Shown: positions 1 to 5,008, counted from the first letter of the stretch. The stretch is 5,008 nucleotides of DNA from a bacterium (GCA_029548585.1 JAKPNC010000240.1:1-5008); one strand, 5' to 3'. The notes: a model not told the origin generated them from the letters alone. Numbers and translations: made by a program.

Positions 1-899
1 ATGTGGTCAAGCACGTCGTTTATACCGCCCCGGCCGCCGATGAACTTCTGTATGGCGCAGATGCCGATGTATCCGCCGCTTTCCGCAACCGCCCTGATGA
101 GGCTGTCGCTTTTGCACCGGCAATGGCTGTTAAGCGCCGCGCATGCGGAATGGCTTGCCACTACGGGCCTTGACGAAGCTTTAACCGCGTCAAACCCGGT
201 CTGTTCCCCCGAATGGGCTATGTCCACCATGATTCCAATCCGGTTCATCTCCCTGACGGCTATCCTTCCGAAATCGCTAAGGCCTGCGTTTGCCGGTTCG
301 CCGCATCCGTCCCCGAGCATGTTCCTCCTGTTGTATGTCAGGTGCATCATTCTTACTCCGAGCATGAAGAAGAGCTTGAGAAGGTGGAGTTCCTCTTCGG
401 GGGATTGCCATCTCTGCATGAGGGGCACTCCGTTGGACATCATGTAGAGGCAGTGCCGGTTCTCTTTCTTCGCCCTTTCCATGTCTTCGGGTACCACGGC
501 CTTGAAGACGAAATCGCTTTTCATGTCGGTTACGTGGGAGTACCTGGAGAGCCTCTCAAGGATAATAAGCGGGTCCTGTATCTCTTCGCCTGCGTTCTGG
601 AAGATGCAGGTGATGCCGGACTGGTCGAATGCTTCCCTGTAAACCTCCCATTCCCCTTCATCCAGCAGGTAGTGTATTACCCTCATCTCAGCCCTGTAAC
701 TCTGCATCTCCCGGGGGGAAGCGTTCGTTTCCGCTTTTTTCAGAATGTAGGAAGGCGGCACCTCCGAGAGCGGTGAAAATCCGTAGGGTTCGCAGACGAT
801 GGATTCCCGGTGAAGGCCAAGCCCGTATTCCATGTCCCTCTTTGAAGGTTTGAGGGCGGCGAGAGCCGCTTCCCAATTGTCTTTATTTATTCTTACCAT
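1..899 (-). CDS. Peptidase M19 (membrane dipeptidase-like) metallohydrolase, partial at the C-terminus
   Basis: The minus-strand frame is open from ATG at 899-897 to the window edge: 299 codons, with the C-terminus missing. M19 enzymes are TIM-barrel metallohydrolases, classically dipeptidases. The family signature is clear: LGVRMMHLTYN (residues 180-190), GDGCGEPANAGLSDFG (196-211), EMNRIGIMVDIAHSG (217-231) with ligand-type His229, and PVVASHSA (245-252) with His250, then Arg261 and IRAVAESGG (268-276). No signal peptide is seen, so it is probably cytoplasmic. Two usual ligand positions differ: the N-terminal HxD appears as HRE (30-32), and the bridging Glu of the LENG-like strand aligns by eye with Ser155 in MSNG (154-157). 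It may therefore belong to a divergent subfamily with another substrate. The start is supported by GGGAGGAG (912-905), five bases upstream. It is transcribed divergently from proS. Family assignment is firm; substrate is unknown. Confidence 0.9.
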   Translation of the reverse strand, partial: MVRINKDNWEAALAALKPSKRDMEYGLGLHRESIVCEPYGFSPLSEVPPSYILKKAETNASPREMQSYRAEMRVIHYLLDEGEWEVYREAFDQSGITCIFQNAGEEIQDPLIILERLSRYSHVTDMKSDFVFKAVVPEDMERAKKENRHCLYMMSNGVPLMQRWQSPEEELHLLKLFFMLGVRMMHLTYNRRNMLGDGCGEPANAGLSDFGRIAVREMNRIGIMVDIAHSGEQTGFDAVKASSRPVVASHSACAALNSHCRCKSDSLIRAVAESGGYIGICAIQKFIGGRGGINDVLDH

Positions 900-904
900 T
901 TTTT

Positions 905-912
905 CTCCTCCC
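905..912 (-). promoter_or_regulatory. Ribosome binding site of the M19 gene
   Basis: On the minus strand the bases read GGGAGGAG, followed by five A residues and ATG. This is a near-complete anti-16S match at normal spacing. It fixes the start of the M19 gene at 899. Confidence 0.8.
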
Positions 913-929
913 TTCCTCTTCTTTGAGTA

Positions 930-964
930 AAAGAGTTTTTTACCCGGCAAAGGATCGACTCTTT
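930..964. repeat. 7-bp inverted repeat in the M19 gene leader region
   Basis: AAAGAGT (930-936) is perfectly complementary to ACTCTTT (958-964), with a 21-base loop between them. It lies 31-65 bases upstream of the M19 start. It could be an operator half-site pair or a weak leader hairpin. A 7-bp match in AT-rich DNA can arise by chance. Confidence 0.3.
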
Positions 965-1036
965 CGTTTCCATCCCGGGGCCGTCTTTTCGTTAATGATA
1001 TATTTTACATTCAATATGAGGAAAACAAGAAAATAT

Positions 1037-1065
1037 TTGCAGTAAAAGTTAACGGGATGTATCAT
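1037..1065 (+). promoter_or_regulatory. Candidate sigma-70-type promoter for proS
   Basis: TTGCAG (1037-1042) and TATCAT (1060-1065) are separated by exactly 17 bases in the AT-rich part of the intergenic region. The -10 box matches consensus at five of six positions; the -35 box matches at only three. A transcript would begin near 1072, giving a leader of about 130 bases ahead of proS. This is a pattern call only. Confidence 0.4.
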
Positions 1066-1103
1066 AGAAAGACCGAAAAAGAGCATTTCTTGCCCGTGTA
1101 AAC

Positions 1104-1179
1104 TTCTCTGGCGCATGGCTTTTCAATCTGCCGCCGTTAAGCGAAGGATTGAACCTGCCCGGGAGGGAAGCGCAGAGAA
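1104..1179 (+). promoter_or_regulatory. Potential structured 5' leader of proS (nested inverted repeats)
   Basis: An outer stem pairs TTCTCTG (1104-1110) and CGC (1112-1114) with GCG (1170-1172) and CAGAGAA (1173-1179): ten base pairs with one bulged G at 1111. Inside it, TTCAATC (1122-1128) pairs perfectly with GATTGAA (1147-1153), and a further three pairs, CGC (1132-1134) with GCG (1141-1143), can close a six-base loop. The outer stem ends seven bases before the proS ribosome binding site, where it could affect translation. No T-box AGGGTGG-type motif and no recognised riboswitch core is seen, and no T-run follows. The fold is inferred from complementarity by eye. Confidence 0.4.
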
Positions 1180-1185
1180 TACGGG

Positions 1186-1192
1186 AAAGGAG
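1186..1192 (+). promoter_or_regulatory. Ribosome binding site of proS
   Basis: AAAGGAG lies eight bases before the ATG at 1201. It supports this start over any internal ATG such as codon 8. Confidence 0.8.
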
Positions 1193-1200
1193 AAAAGACA

Positions 1201-2355
1201 ATGAGATGGAGCAGGTACTTTATGCCGACTTCGAAAGAAGCGCCCAGGGACGCCGAGACGATAAGCCACAAGCTCATGTCGAGGGCCGGCCTTATAGATA
1301 AAACCTCGTCGGGGGTGTATACATATCTCCCCGCGGGTTACAGGGTTTTGAGGAATGTGGAAGCCATCGTCAGGAGGGAGATGGACAGGACCGGCGCCAT
1401 GGAGCTCCTGATGCCCGCCCTTCAGCCTTCATCTCTCTGGAAGGAGAGCGGAAGGCTGGACAAGATGGGTGACGAGATGATCCGCTTCACCGACAGGCAT
1501 GACAGGCTCATGCTTTTCGGCCCGACCCACGAGGAGGTTATAACGGATATCGTGAGGAAATACTTCTCTTCCTGGAAACAGCTCCCTGTAACTTTATACC
1601 AGATCCAGACGAAGTTCAGGGATGAGATGAGGCCCCGTTTCGGGATAGTCCGTTCGAGGGAATTCCTCATGAAGGATGCATACAGTTTCGAGGTTGACCA
1701 ACAGGGACTTGACGAGACCTACGGAAAAATGAGGGAAGCCTACTGCCGCATATTCACCGGTTGCGGCCTGACGTTTTCAATACAGCAGGCCGACTCCGGG
1801 GTGATAGGGGGCAAATTTTCAGAAGAGTTCGTTGCGCAGGGGGAATGCCCCGAGCTGGAAGTCGGACATATCTTCAAGCTGGGAACCCAGTACAGCGAGT
1901 CTATGAAGGCCTTTTTCCGGGACTCTTCGGGGACTGAAAAACCACTCATAATGGGATGTTACGGCATAGGCGTCAGCAGGATAGTGGCCGCCGCCATAGA
2001 AGGCAATCATGACCAGAAAGGCATATCGTGGCCGGTTTCCATTGCCCCATTCAAGGTATTGGTGATACCTTCCAACACCGAGAGCGGCCAGATATTGGAA
2101 ACCGCTCAAGCCATTTACCAGTCATTGGGAAGCCGGGGCATATCCGCCATGCTGGACGACAGGAACCAGAGTGCAGGCATGAAATTCGCGGATGCAGATC
2201 TTTGCGGGTTCCCGGTATGGGTAATAGTTGGTAAAAAGGCGGCCGAAGGGAAGGTAGAGATAAGGATAAGGAAGGGAAGCGTCTCCAGCGACGTTGAGAC
2301 AGGAAACGCCGCCAGGTGGGTCTGCGACTTCCTGGAAGCCAATGGCCAATCTTAA
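1201..2355 (+). CDS. proS: Prolyl-tRNA synthetase, short form lacking the INS editing domain
   Basis: A class II aminoacyl-tRNA synthetase that joins proline to tRNA(Pro) in the cytoplasm. Visible in order: the bacterial-type N-terminus with RAGLIDKTSSGVYTYLPAG (28-46), the motif 1 region to about residue 72, GPTHEE (107-112), motif 2 FRDEMRPRFGIVRSREFLMKDAYSF (139-163, key residues FRDE, RPR and SREF), EVGHIFKLGTQYS (220-232), motif 3 GCYGIGVSR (252-260), and an anticodon-binding domain from about 283 to 380. Bacterial ProS is normally about 570 residues, with a roughly 180-residue INS domain that clears Ala-tRNA(Pro). Here GGKFSEEF (203-210) runs into ELEVGHIF within about ten residues, so INS is absent and the flanking core is intact. 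The reading frame is unbroken, so this is not a frameshift. Short INS-less forms are known in some Alphaproteobacteria, where a free-standing trans-editing protein substitutes. Confidence 0.95.
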   Translation: MRWSRYFMPTSKEAPRDAETISHKLMSRAGLIDKTSSGVYTYLPAGYRVLRNVEAIVRREMDRTGAMELLMPALQPSSLWKESGRLDKMGDEMIRFTDRHDRLMLFGPTHEEVITDIVRKYFSSWKQLPVTLYQIQTKFRDEMRPRFGIVRSREFLMKDAYSFEVDQQGLDETYGKMREAYCRIFTGCGLTFSIQQADSGVIGGKFSEEFVAQGECPELEVGHIFKLGTQYSESMKAFFRDSSGTEKPLIMGCYGIGVSRIVAAAIEGNHDQKGISWPVSIAPFKVLVIPSNTESGQILETAQAIYQSLGSRGISAMLDDRNQSAGMKFADADLCGFPVWVIVGKKAAEGKVEIRIRKGSVSSDVETGNAARWVCDFLEANGQS

Positions 2356-3088
2356 AAAAGTCATCAGGGAAGGGGTCTCTTTCGGATGGAGAGAGTTGAT
2401 TCTTTCAACAGCAGTCTTCGCGTACCTCGCGGCATTCGGCCTTCTGAAAGAACCGGGACTGCAGGAAGGATTACTGCCTGCGGGTCTCCAGTTTTTTTTC
2501 ATCCTGCTTGAAACATATCTTACAACCCTGGTTTACTCTTTCCTGAACGATTCCTTCGGAAGGGAAAAGATCCGGGCCGCCGATTCGGCCAGGAGGGGAG
2601 GCTTTTTCTTCGGAAGAGTTTTGCTTTACAAAGCGCTTGCCGGGTTTTTTGCCGTCCTGATGCTTGGCTTTGCATACGGGATGGTGGATCTCGTGAAAGC
2701 CGCAACTCCCGTCCGGGCAGGCCTGGTGATGTCCGCAACAATCTTTTGGCTGGTTTTACCGGCAGGCATGCTCGTTTTCACCTTGATGACCCCGCTGGTC
2801 ATCGTGGTCAGGGATTTAAGGGTTGCCGGAGCCATGAGGGAAAGCTTCATATTTACAAGGAAACATCTTCTCCCCATGCTCCTTTTGACGCTCATGGTTT
2901 TGCCGGCATGGGTTTTTGCCTTTTTCCTTTTGAAGGTGTATAATGAGACGGTAGCAACTTTGTACTGGGTCACTCTCTACTTCATATCTTTTCTGGAGAT
3001 CGTGACCGTGAAGCTTTTCGTCTTTTTTTACAGGATAAACTGTTTACCTGATTCTCCCGTTACCGGGGCAACAGGCAGCGGGAGTTGA
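2342..3088 (+). CDS. Polytopic membrane protein of unknown function
   Basis: I do not recognise this 248-residue protein with certainty. It is an inner-membrane protein with about six hydrophobic segments, near residues 18-35, 46-69, 95-118, 126-157 (long, perhaps a re-entrant or bent pair), 176-199 and 204-232. Charged loops fall between them, for example DSFGREKIRAADSARRG at 70-86. The stretch PLVIVVRDLRVAGAMRESF (151-169) resembles a pattern in YciC/DUF975-like and related integral membrane proteins, in which a Pro-Val strand precedes an 'A-x-x-x-S' helix; this is a weak resemblance. The start at 2342 is preferred: GGAAG lies about seven bases upstream, and the protein then begins MANLKKVIREG just before the first helix. 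An upstream in-frame ATG at 2294 would add 16 polar residues inside proS. The gene overlaps proS by 14 bases, so translation may be coupled. Confidence 0.7.
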   Translation: MANLKKVIREGVSFGWRELILSTAVFAYLAAFGLLKEPGLQEGLLPAGLQFFFILLETYLTTLVYSFLNDSFGREKIRAADSARRGGFFFGRVLLYKALAGFFAVLMLGFAYGMVDLVKAATPVRAGLVMSATIFWLVLPAGMLVFTLMTPLVIVVRDLRVAGAMRESFIFTRKHLLPMLLLTLMVLPAWVFAFFLLKVYNETVATLYWVTLYFISFLEIVTVKLFVFFYRINCLPDSPVTGATGSGS

Positions 3089-3092
3089 TAAA

Positions 3093-3098
3093 AAGGAG
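3093..3098 (+). promoter_or_regulatory. Ribosome binding site of porG
   Basis: AAGGAG lies six bases before the ATG at 3105. It favours that start over the ATG at 3114. Only 16 bases separate porG from the preceding stop codon, leaving no room for a separate standard promoter. Confidence 0.75.
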
Positions 3099-3104
3099 CT
3101 GAAC

Positions 3105-3683
3105 ATGGAAGATATGTTTGAAATCAGATGGCACGGAAGGGGAGGACAGGGGGCAAAGACGGCGGCCCTTCTTTTTGGAGATGCCGCCCTTTCCACAGGC
3201 AAGTACATACAGGCTTTCCCCGAATACGGACCCGAGAGGATGGGGGCCCCGGTCCAGTCATTCAACAGGATAAGCTCAAGTCCGATAAGGCTTCATTCGG
3301 GGATTGAAAATCCAGACGTTGTTCTCGTTCTTGATGTGACTCTTGTGGGCCAGGTCGATATCACCAGGGGTTTATGTCCGGAGAAAGGGATTCTGCTCAT
3401 CAATACCCCGTTATCCCCCGAAGATATGAAGAAGAAGCTTGGCTTCGGCGGAAAGGTTTACACGGTTGACGCCTCTGCCATATCCACCGATACCATAGGG
3501 CGCAACATTCCCAATACGCCCATGATAGGCGCGCTTGTCAGGGTGACGGGAATAATCGAGATGGAAGCCCTTCTCGAAGATACGAGGAAAAAGCTGTCGG
3601 CCAAGTTCAGGAACAGGCCGGAGGTGGTAGAGGGAAACCTCCAGGCAATAAAGAGGGCGTACAGCGAGGTCAAGGGAGTGTAA
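3105..3683 (+). CDS. porG: Pyruvate:ferredoxin oxidoreductase, gamma subunit
   Basis: The gamma subunit of the four-subunit 2-oxoacid:ferredoxin oxidoreductase complex, which converts pyruvate and CoA to acetyl-CoA and CO2 in the cytoplasm and passes electrons to ferredoxin. The 192 residues match the usual length of a stand-alone gamma chain. Diagnostic sequence includes RWHGRGGQGAKTAALLFGDA (8-27) with the GRGGQG loop, and AFPEYGPERMGAPVQSFNRIS (37-57), which is typical of pyruvate-type gamma subunits. Further on are PDVVLVLD (70-77), the RNIPNTPMIGAL region (133-144) and a basic C-terminal helix. It is the first gene of the por group, followed by porD after 79 bases. A paralogue acting on another 2-oxoacid cannot be excluded without the beta subunit, but the features favour pyruvate. 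Confidence 0.93.
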   Translation: MEDMFEIRWHGRGGQGAKTAALLFGDAALSTGKYIQAFPEYGPERMGAPVQSFNRISSSPIRLHSGIENPDVVLVLDVTLVGQVDITRGLCPEKGILLINTPLSPEDMKKKLGFGGKVYTVDASAISTDTIGRNIPNTPMIGALVRVTGIIEMEALLEDTRKKLSAKFRNRPEVVEGNLQAIKRAYSEVKGV

Positions 3684-3696
3684 CCTGGAATTTCAG

Positions 3697-3718
3697 GGCG
3701 GCGGCCTTCATTGCCGCC
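3697..3718 (+). repeat. GC-rich hairpin in the porG-porD spacer
   Basis: GGCGGC (3697-3702) pairs perfectly with GCCGCC (3713-3718) around a ten-base loop, 14 bases after the porG stop. It is followed by AGGCAAAAAGAA with no T-run, so it does not look like an intrinsic terminator. It could stabilise or mark a processing point in the mRNA. Confidence 0.4.
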
Positions 3719-3749
3719 AGGCAAAAAGAATACCCGGGTCAACGGGGCA

Positions 3750-3755
3750 AAGGAG
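3750..3755 (+). promoter_or_regulatory. Ribosome binding site of porD
   Basis: AAGGAG lies seven bases before the ATG at 3763 and fixes the porD start. Confidence 0.75.
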
Positions 3756-3762
3756 AGTAAGT

Positions 3763-4062
3763 ATGGAAGAAAAAAAAGCAACATGGAAGGAGCTTCCCGA
3801 GGGGGATATCCTGGAAGGCGGCTCTTCACTCAAGTTCAGGACGGGAAACTGGAGGACCTTAAAGCCGGTACATATTCCGGATAAATGCATCCACTGCCTT
3901 TTCTGCTGGATTTCGTGCCCCGATTCGGCGGTTGTCGTCAACAAGGAAACCGGCAAGGTGGAAGGCTTCAAATATGATTACTGCAAGGGATGCGGCATCT
4001 GCGCTTACGAATGTCCCAAGGATGCGATAAAAATGGTCAACGACCAGGAGGATTCGGAATGA
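3763..4062 (+). CDS. porD: Pyruvate:ferredoxin oxidoreductase, delta subunit (2x[4Fe-4S])
   Basis: The small iron-sulfur subunit of the same POR complex. It relays electrons from the thiamine-diphosphate site in the alpha/beta core to external ferredoxin. The 99 residues are normal for a stand-alone delta chain. Two complete 8Fe-ferredoxin-type motifs are present: CIHCLFCWISCP (Cys42, 45, 48, 52) and CKGCGICAYECP (Cys74, 77, 80, 84). The N-terminal WKELPEGDILEGG (8-20) and RTGNWRTLKPV (26-36) are characteristic of POR delta subunits and absent from ordinary ferredoxins. Its TGA stop overlaps the ATG of the next gene (ATGA), indicating tight translational coupling to the coiled-coil protein that follows. 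No cysteine ligand is missing. Confidence 0.95.
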   Translation: MEEKKATWKELPEGDILEGGSSLKFRTGNWRTLKPVHIPDKCIHCLFCWISCPDSAVVVNKETGKVEGFKYDYCKGCGICAYECPKDAIKMVNDQEDSE

Positions 4063-4352
4063 AAAAGTTAGCCAGGGGCTTGGTAATCGTACTGGCGTTG
4101 TCGGGATGGGCCGCTTTTGGGATCAAGCATTTCTCCGCTTCAAGAGAGAAGGCATCCATGGCAAAGGAAATATCCCGTCTCGAATCCGAAGTTGATTCAT
4201 ACAGGTTCATAATGGATGATTTGGAAAAGAGTGCAAAAGGCATAAGCAGTATCGTGTCTAATCTTGAAAACCTTAAAACCAATCTTGAGAACATGAAGAT
4301 AAAAATTGACAAGGGAGATGAAAAAGATGAAAGTGGCAAAAACCGGGAATGA
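4059..4352 (+). CDS. Small membrane-anchored coiled-coil protein in the por operon
   Basis: I do not recognise this 97-residue protein, and it is not one of the known POR subunits. It starts MKKLARG, has one hydrophobic segment at about residues 8-22 (an N-terminal anchor or uncleaved signal; no lipobox cysteine), then a charged helix. Heptad-spaced hydrophobic residues run through M34, I38, L41, V45, Y48, M52, L55, A59 and I62, then after a phase shift I65, L69, L72, L76, M79 and I83. The tail from about 84 is highly charged. It contains no cysteine, so it cannot hold an Fe-S cluster through Cys. It overlaps porD by four bases (ATGA), with an AGGAGG-like site at about 4046-4051, and overlaps porA by 26 bases, so it is probably translated with the complex. 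By positive-inside reasoning the coiled coil would lie outside the membrane. A role in anchoring or assembly is speculation. Confidence 0.75.
   Translation: MKKLARGLVIVLALSGWAAFGIKHFSASREKASMAKEISRLESEVDSYRFIMDDLEKSAKGISSIVSNLENLKTNLENMKIKIDKGDEKDESGKNRE
4260..4301 (+). repeat. 21-bp imperfect tandem duplication encoding two heptads
   Basis: Two adjacent 21-base units (4260-4280 and 4281-4301) both begin AATCTTGA and encode NLENLKT and NLENMKI. By eye 15 of 21 bases agree. The unit equals one coiled-coil heptad, suggesting that this helix lengthened by an in-frame duplication. Confidence 0.5.
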
Positions 4353-5008
4353 AGCTTTTGCGGAAGCCATGCGCCAGATTAACCCTGATGTCGTGGCGGC
4401 TTATCCTATAACTCCTGCAACCGAGGTTGTACAGATCTTTTCGCAGTTCGTTGCCGACGGGCTGGTTAAAACGGAATTCGTTGCGGTGGAGAGCGAGCAC
4501 AGTGCCATGAGCGCCTGCATAGGCGCCAGCGCCGCGGGCATCAGGGCCATGACGGGCACCTCCTCCCAGGGACTCGCCCTTATGTGGGAAATGCTCTACA
4601 TAGCCTCCGGGCTGAGGCTTCCCATAGTAATGGCGATGGTCAACAGGACCCTCTCGGCTCCCATAAATATACACTGCGACCATTCTGATAGTTTCGGGGC
4701 CAGGGATGCGGGATGGATACAGATCTTTTCAGAGAACGTGCAGGAAGCTTATGACAACCTGATACAGTCCGTAAGGATAGCGGAACATCCGGATGTAAAG
4801 CTTCCTGTAATGGCTACGACCGACGGGTTTATACTGAGCCATTGCCTTGAGACTCTCGAGATGATTCCCGACGGCGATGTCCGTTCCTTCATAAAGGAAT
4901 CTCCCGACAGGGAAGGGCTTATCAAGAGCCTTGTGAATAACAAGCCTATAACGATAGGGTCGCTTGACCTGCAGGACTATTATTTCGAGCACAAGAGGCA
5001 GTCGGCCC
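4327..5008 (+). CDS. porA: Pyruvate:ferredoxin oxidoreductase, alpha subunit, partial at the C-terminus
   Basis: The alpha subunit forms the thiamine-diphosphate active site together with beta. The frame is open from 4327 to the window edge: 227 codons, against about 380-400 for stand-alone alpha chains. Family sequence is unmistakable: AAYPITPATEVVQ (24-36), FVAVESEHSAMSACIGASAAG (51-71, with the conserved Glu-x-Glu-His), GTSSQGLALMWEML (77-90), GLRLPIVMAMVNRTLSAP (95-112), NIHCDHSDSFGARDAGWIQ (114-132) and LPVMATTDGFILSH (159-172). The ATG at 4327 is chosen because GGGAG (4313-4317) lies nine bases upstream. An in-frame ATG at 4318 (MKKMKVAK) is possible, but its nearest Shine-Dalgarno sequence would be too close. 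The gene overlaps the coiled-coil gene by 26 bases. The beta subunit is expected just downstream. Confidence 0.95.
   Translation, partial: MKVAKTGNEAFAEAMRQINPDVVAAYPITPATEVVQIFSQFVADGLVKTEFVAVESEHSAMSACIGASAAGIRAMTGTSSQGLALMWEMLYIASGLRLPIVMAMVNRTLSAPINIHCDHSDSFGARDAGWIQIFSENVQEAYDNLIQSVRIAEHPDVKLPVMATTDGFILSHCLETLEMIPDGDVRSFIKESPDREGLIKSLVNNKPITIGSLDLQDYYFEHKRQSA

Larger units (their letters stand above)
900..1200. other. Divergent intergenic region between the M19 gene and proS
   Basis: This 301-base stretch holds no convincing gene. From about 990 to 1080 it is strongly AT-rich compared with the flanking coding DNA, as expected for a promoter region serving two divergent genes. The left part carries the M19 ribosome binding site and a 7-bp inverted repeat. 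The right part carries a candidate promoter, a nested inverted repeat and the proS ribosome binding site. I saw no convincing minus-strand promoter: several AT-rich -10-like hexamers exist (for example TAAAAT read on the minus strand), but none has a good -35 at proper spacing. Confidence 0.7.

Noticed and set aside
1..776. Plus-strand open frames over 1-447 and 213-776
   Set aside because: They lie antisense to the M19 gene, whose minus-strand frame shows clear family motifs and a strong ribosome binding site. Their translations show no recognisable domain.
1072..1200. T-box leader for proS
   Set aside because: No AGGGTGG-type T-box sequence, no matching terminator/antiterminator pair and no T-run were found.
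2294..2341. Upstream ATG of the membrane protein
   Set aside because: It would place 16 polar residues before the first helix, lies deep inside proS, and has no good ribosome binding site. The ATG at 2342 has GGAAG at suitable spacing.
1201..2355. Short proS as a frameshifted or degraded gene
   Set aside because: The frame is continuous, both sides of the missing INS domain are intact, and all catalytic motifs remain. A clean domain absence fits better than decay.
2122..2502. A 126-codon minus-strand open frame across the proS/membrane-protein junction
   Set aside because: It is a shadow of two overlapping plus-strand genes, with low-complexity, motif-free translation.
3697..3730. Intrinsic terminator after porG
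   Set aside because: The hairpin is followed by an A-rich stretch, not a T-run, and the next gene belongs to the same enzyme.
4318..4326. Alternative porA start MKKMKV
   Set aside because: The nearest Shine-Dalgarno sequence, GGGAG, abuts this ATG almost directly but is well spaced for the ATG at 4327.
4273..4683. A 136-codon minus-strand open frame
   Set aside because: It is antisense to the start of porA and the end of the coiled-coil gene, both better supported. Its protein has no recognisable features.

Overview
The window looks like chromosomal DNA from an anaerobic bacterium. It carries a four-subunit type pyruvate:ferredoxin oxidoreductase (POR) operon and a bacterial-type prolyl-tRNA synthetase. 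Base composition looks moderately GC-rich, AGG (Arg) and ATA (Ile) codons are frequent, and Shine-Dalgarno sites are strong. Desulfobacterota, Nitrospirota or a similar deep anaerobic lineage would fit, but the sequence alone does not fix the phylum. No rRNA, tRNA, insertion sequence, CRISPR array or phage gene was seen.

Layout: (1) Bases 1-899, minus strand: the first 299 residues of an M19 (membrane/renal dipeptidase-like) metallohydrolase, whose C-terminus lies beyond the left edge. (2) Bases 900-1200: a divergent intergenic region with an AT-rich core, a plausible plus-strand sigma-70-type promoter, and a nested inverted repeat that could fold in the 5' leader of the next gene. (3) Bases 1201-2355: proS, only 384 codons, lacking the INS editing insertion between motifs 2 and 3. 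(4) Bases 2342-3088: an unrecognised polytopic membrane protein overlapping the end of proS. (5) Bases 3105-5008: a POR operon in the order gamma (porG), delta (porD, two 4Fe-4S motifs), a 97-codon membrane-anchored coiled-coil protein of unknown function, then alpha (porA, cut by the right edge). The beta subunit presumably follows outside the window.

From proS onward every gene is on the plus strand. Gaps are short (16 and 79 bases) or the genes overlap (14, 4 and 26 bases), so one transcription unit is plausible. POR oxidises pyruvate and CoA to acetyl-CoA and CO2 with ferredoxin as electron carrier, or runs in reverse. ProS charges tRNA(Pro) and has no obvious metabolic link to POR.

Most worth a second look: the coiled-coil protein translationally coupled between porD and porA; the apparently editing-deficient short ProS; the changed metal-ligand positions in the M19 protein; and the potential RNA fold upstream of proS. 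None of these proves a new system. The coiled-coil protein is the best candidate for an undescribed component.
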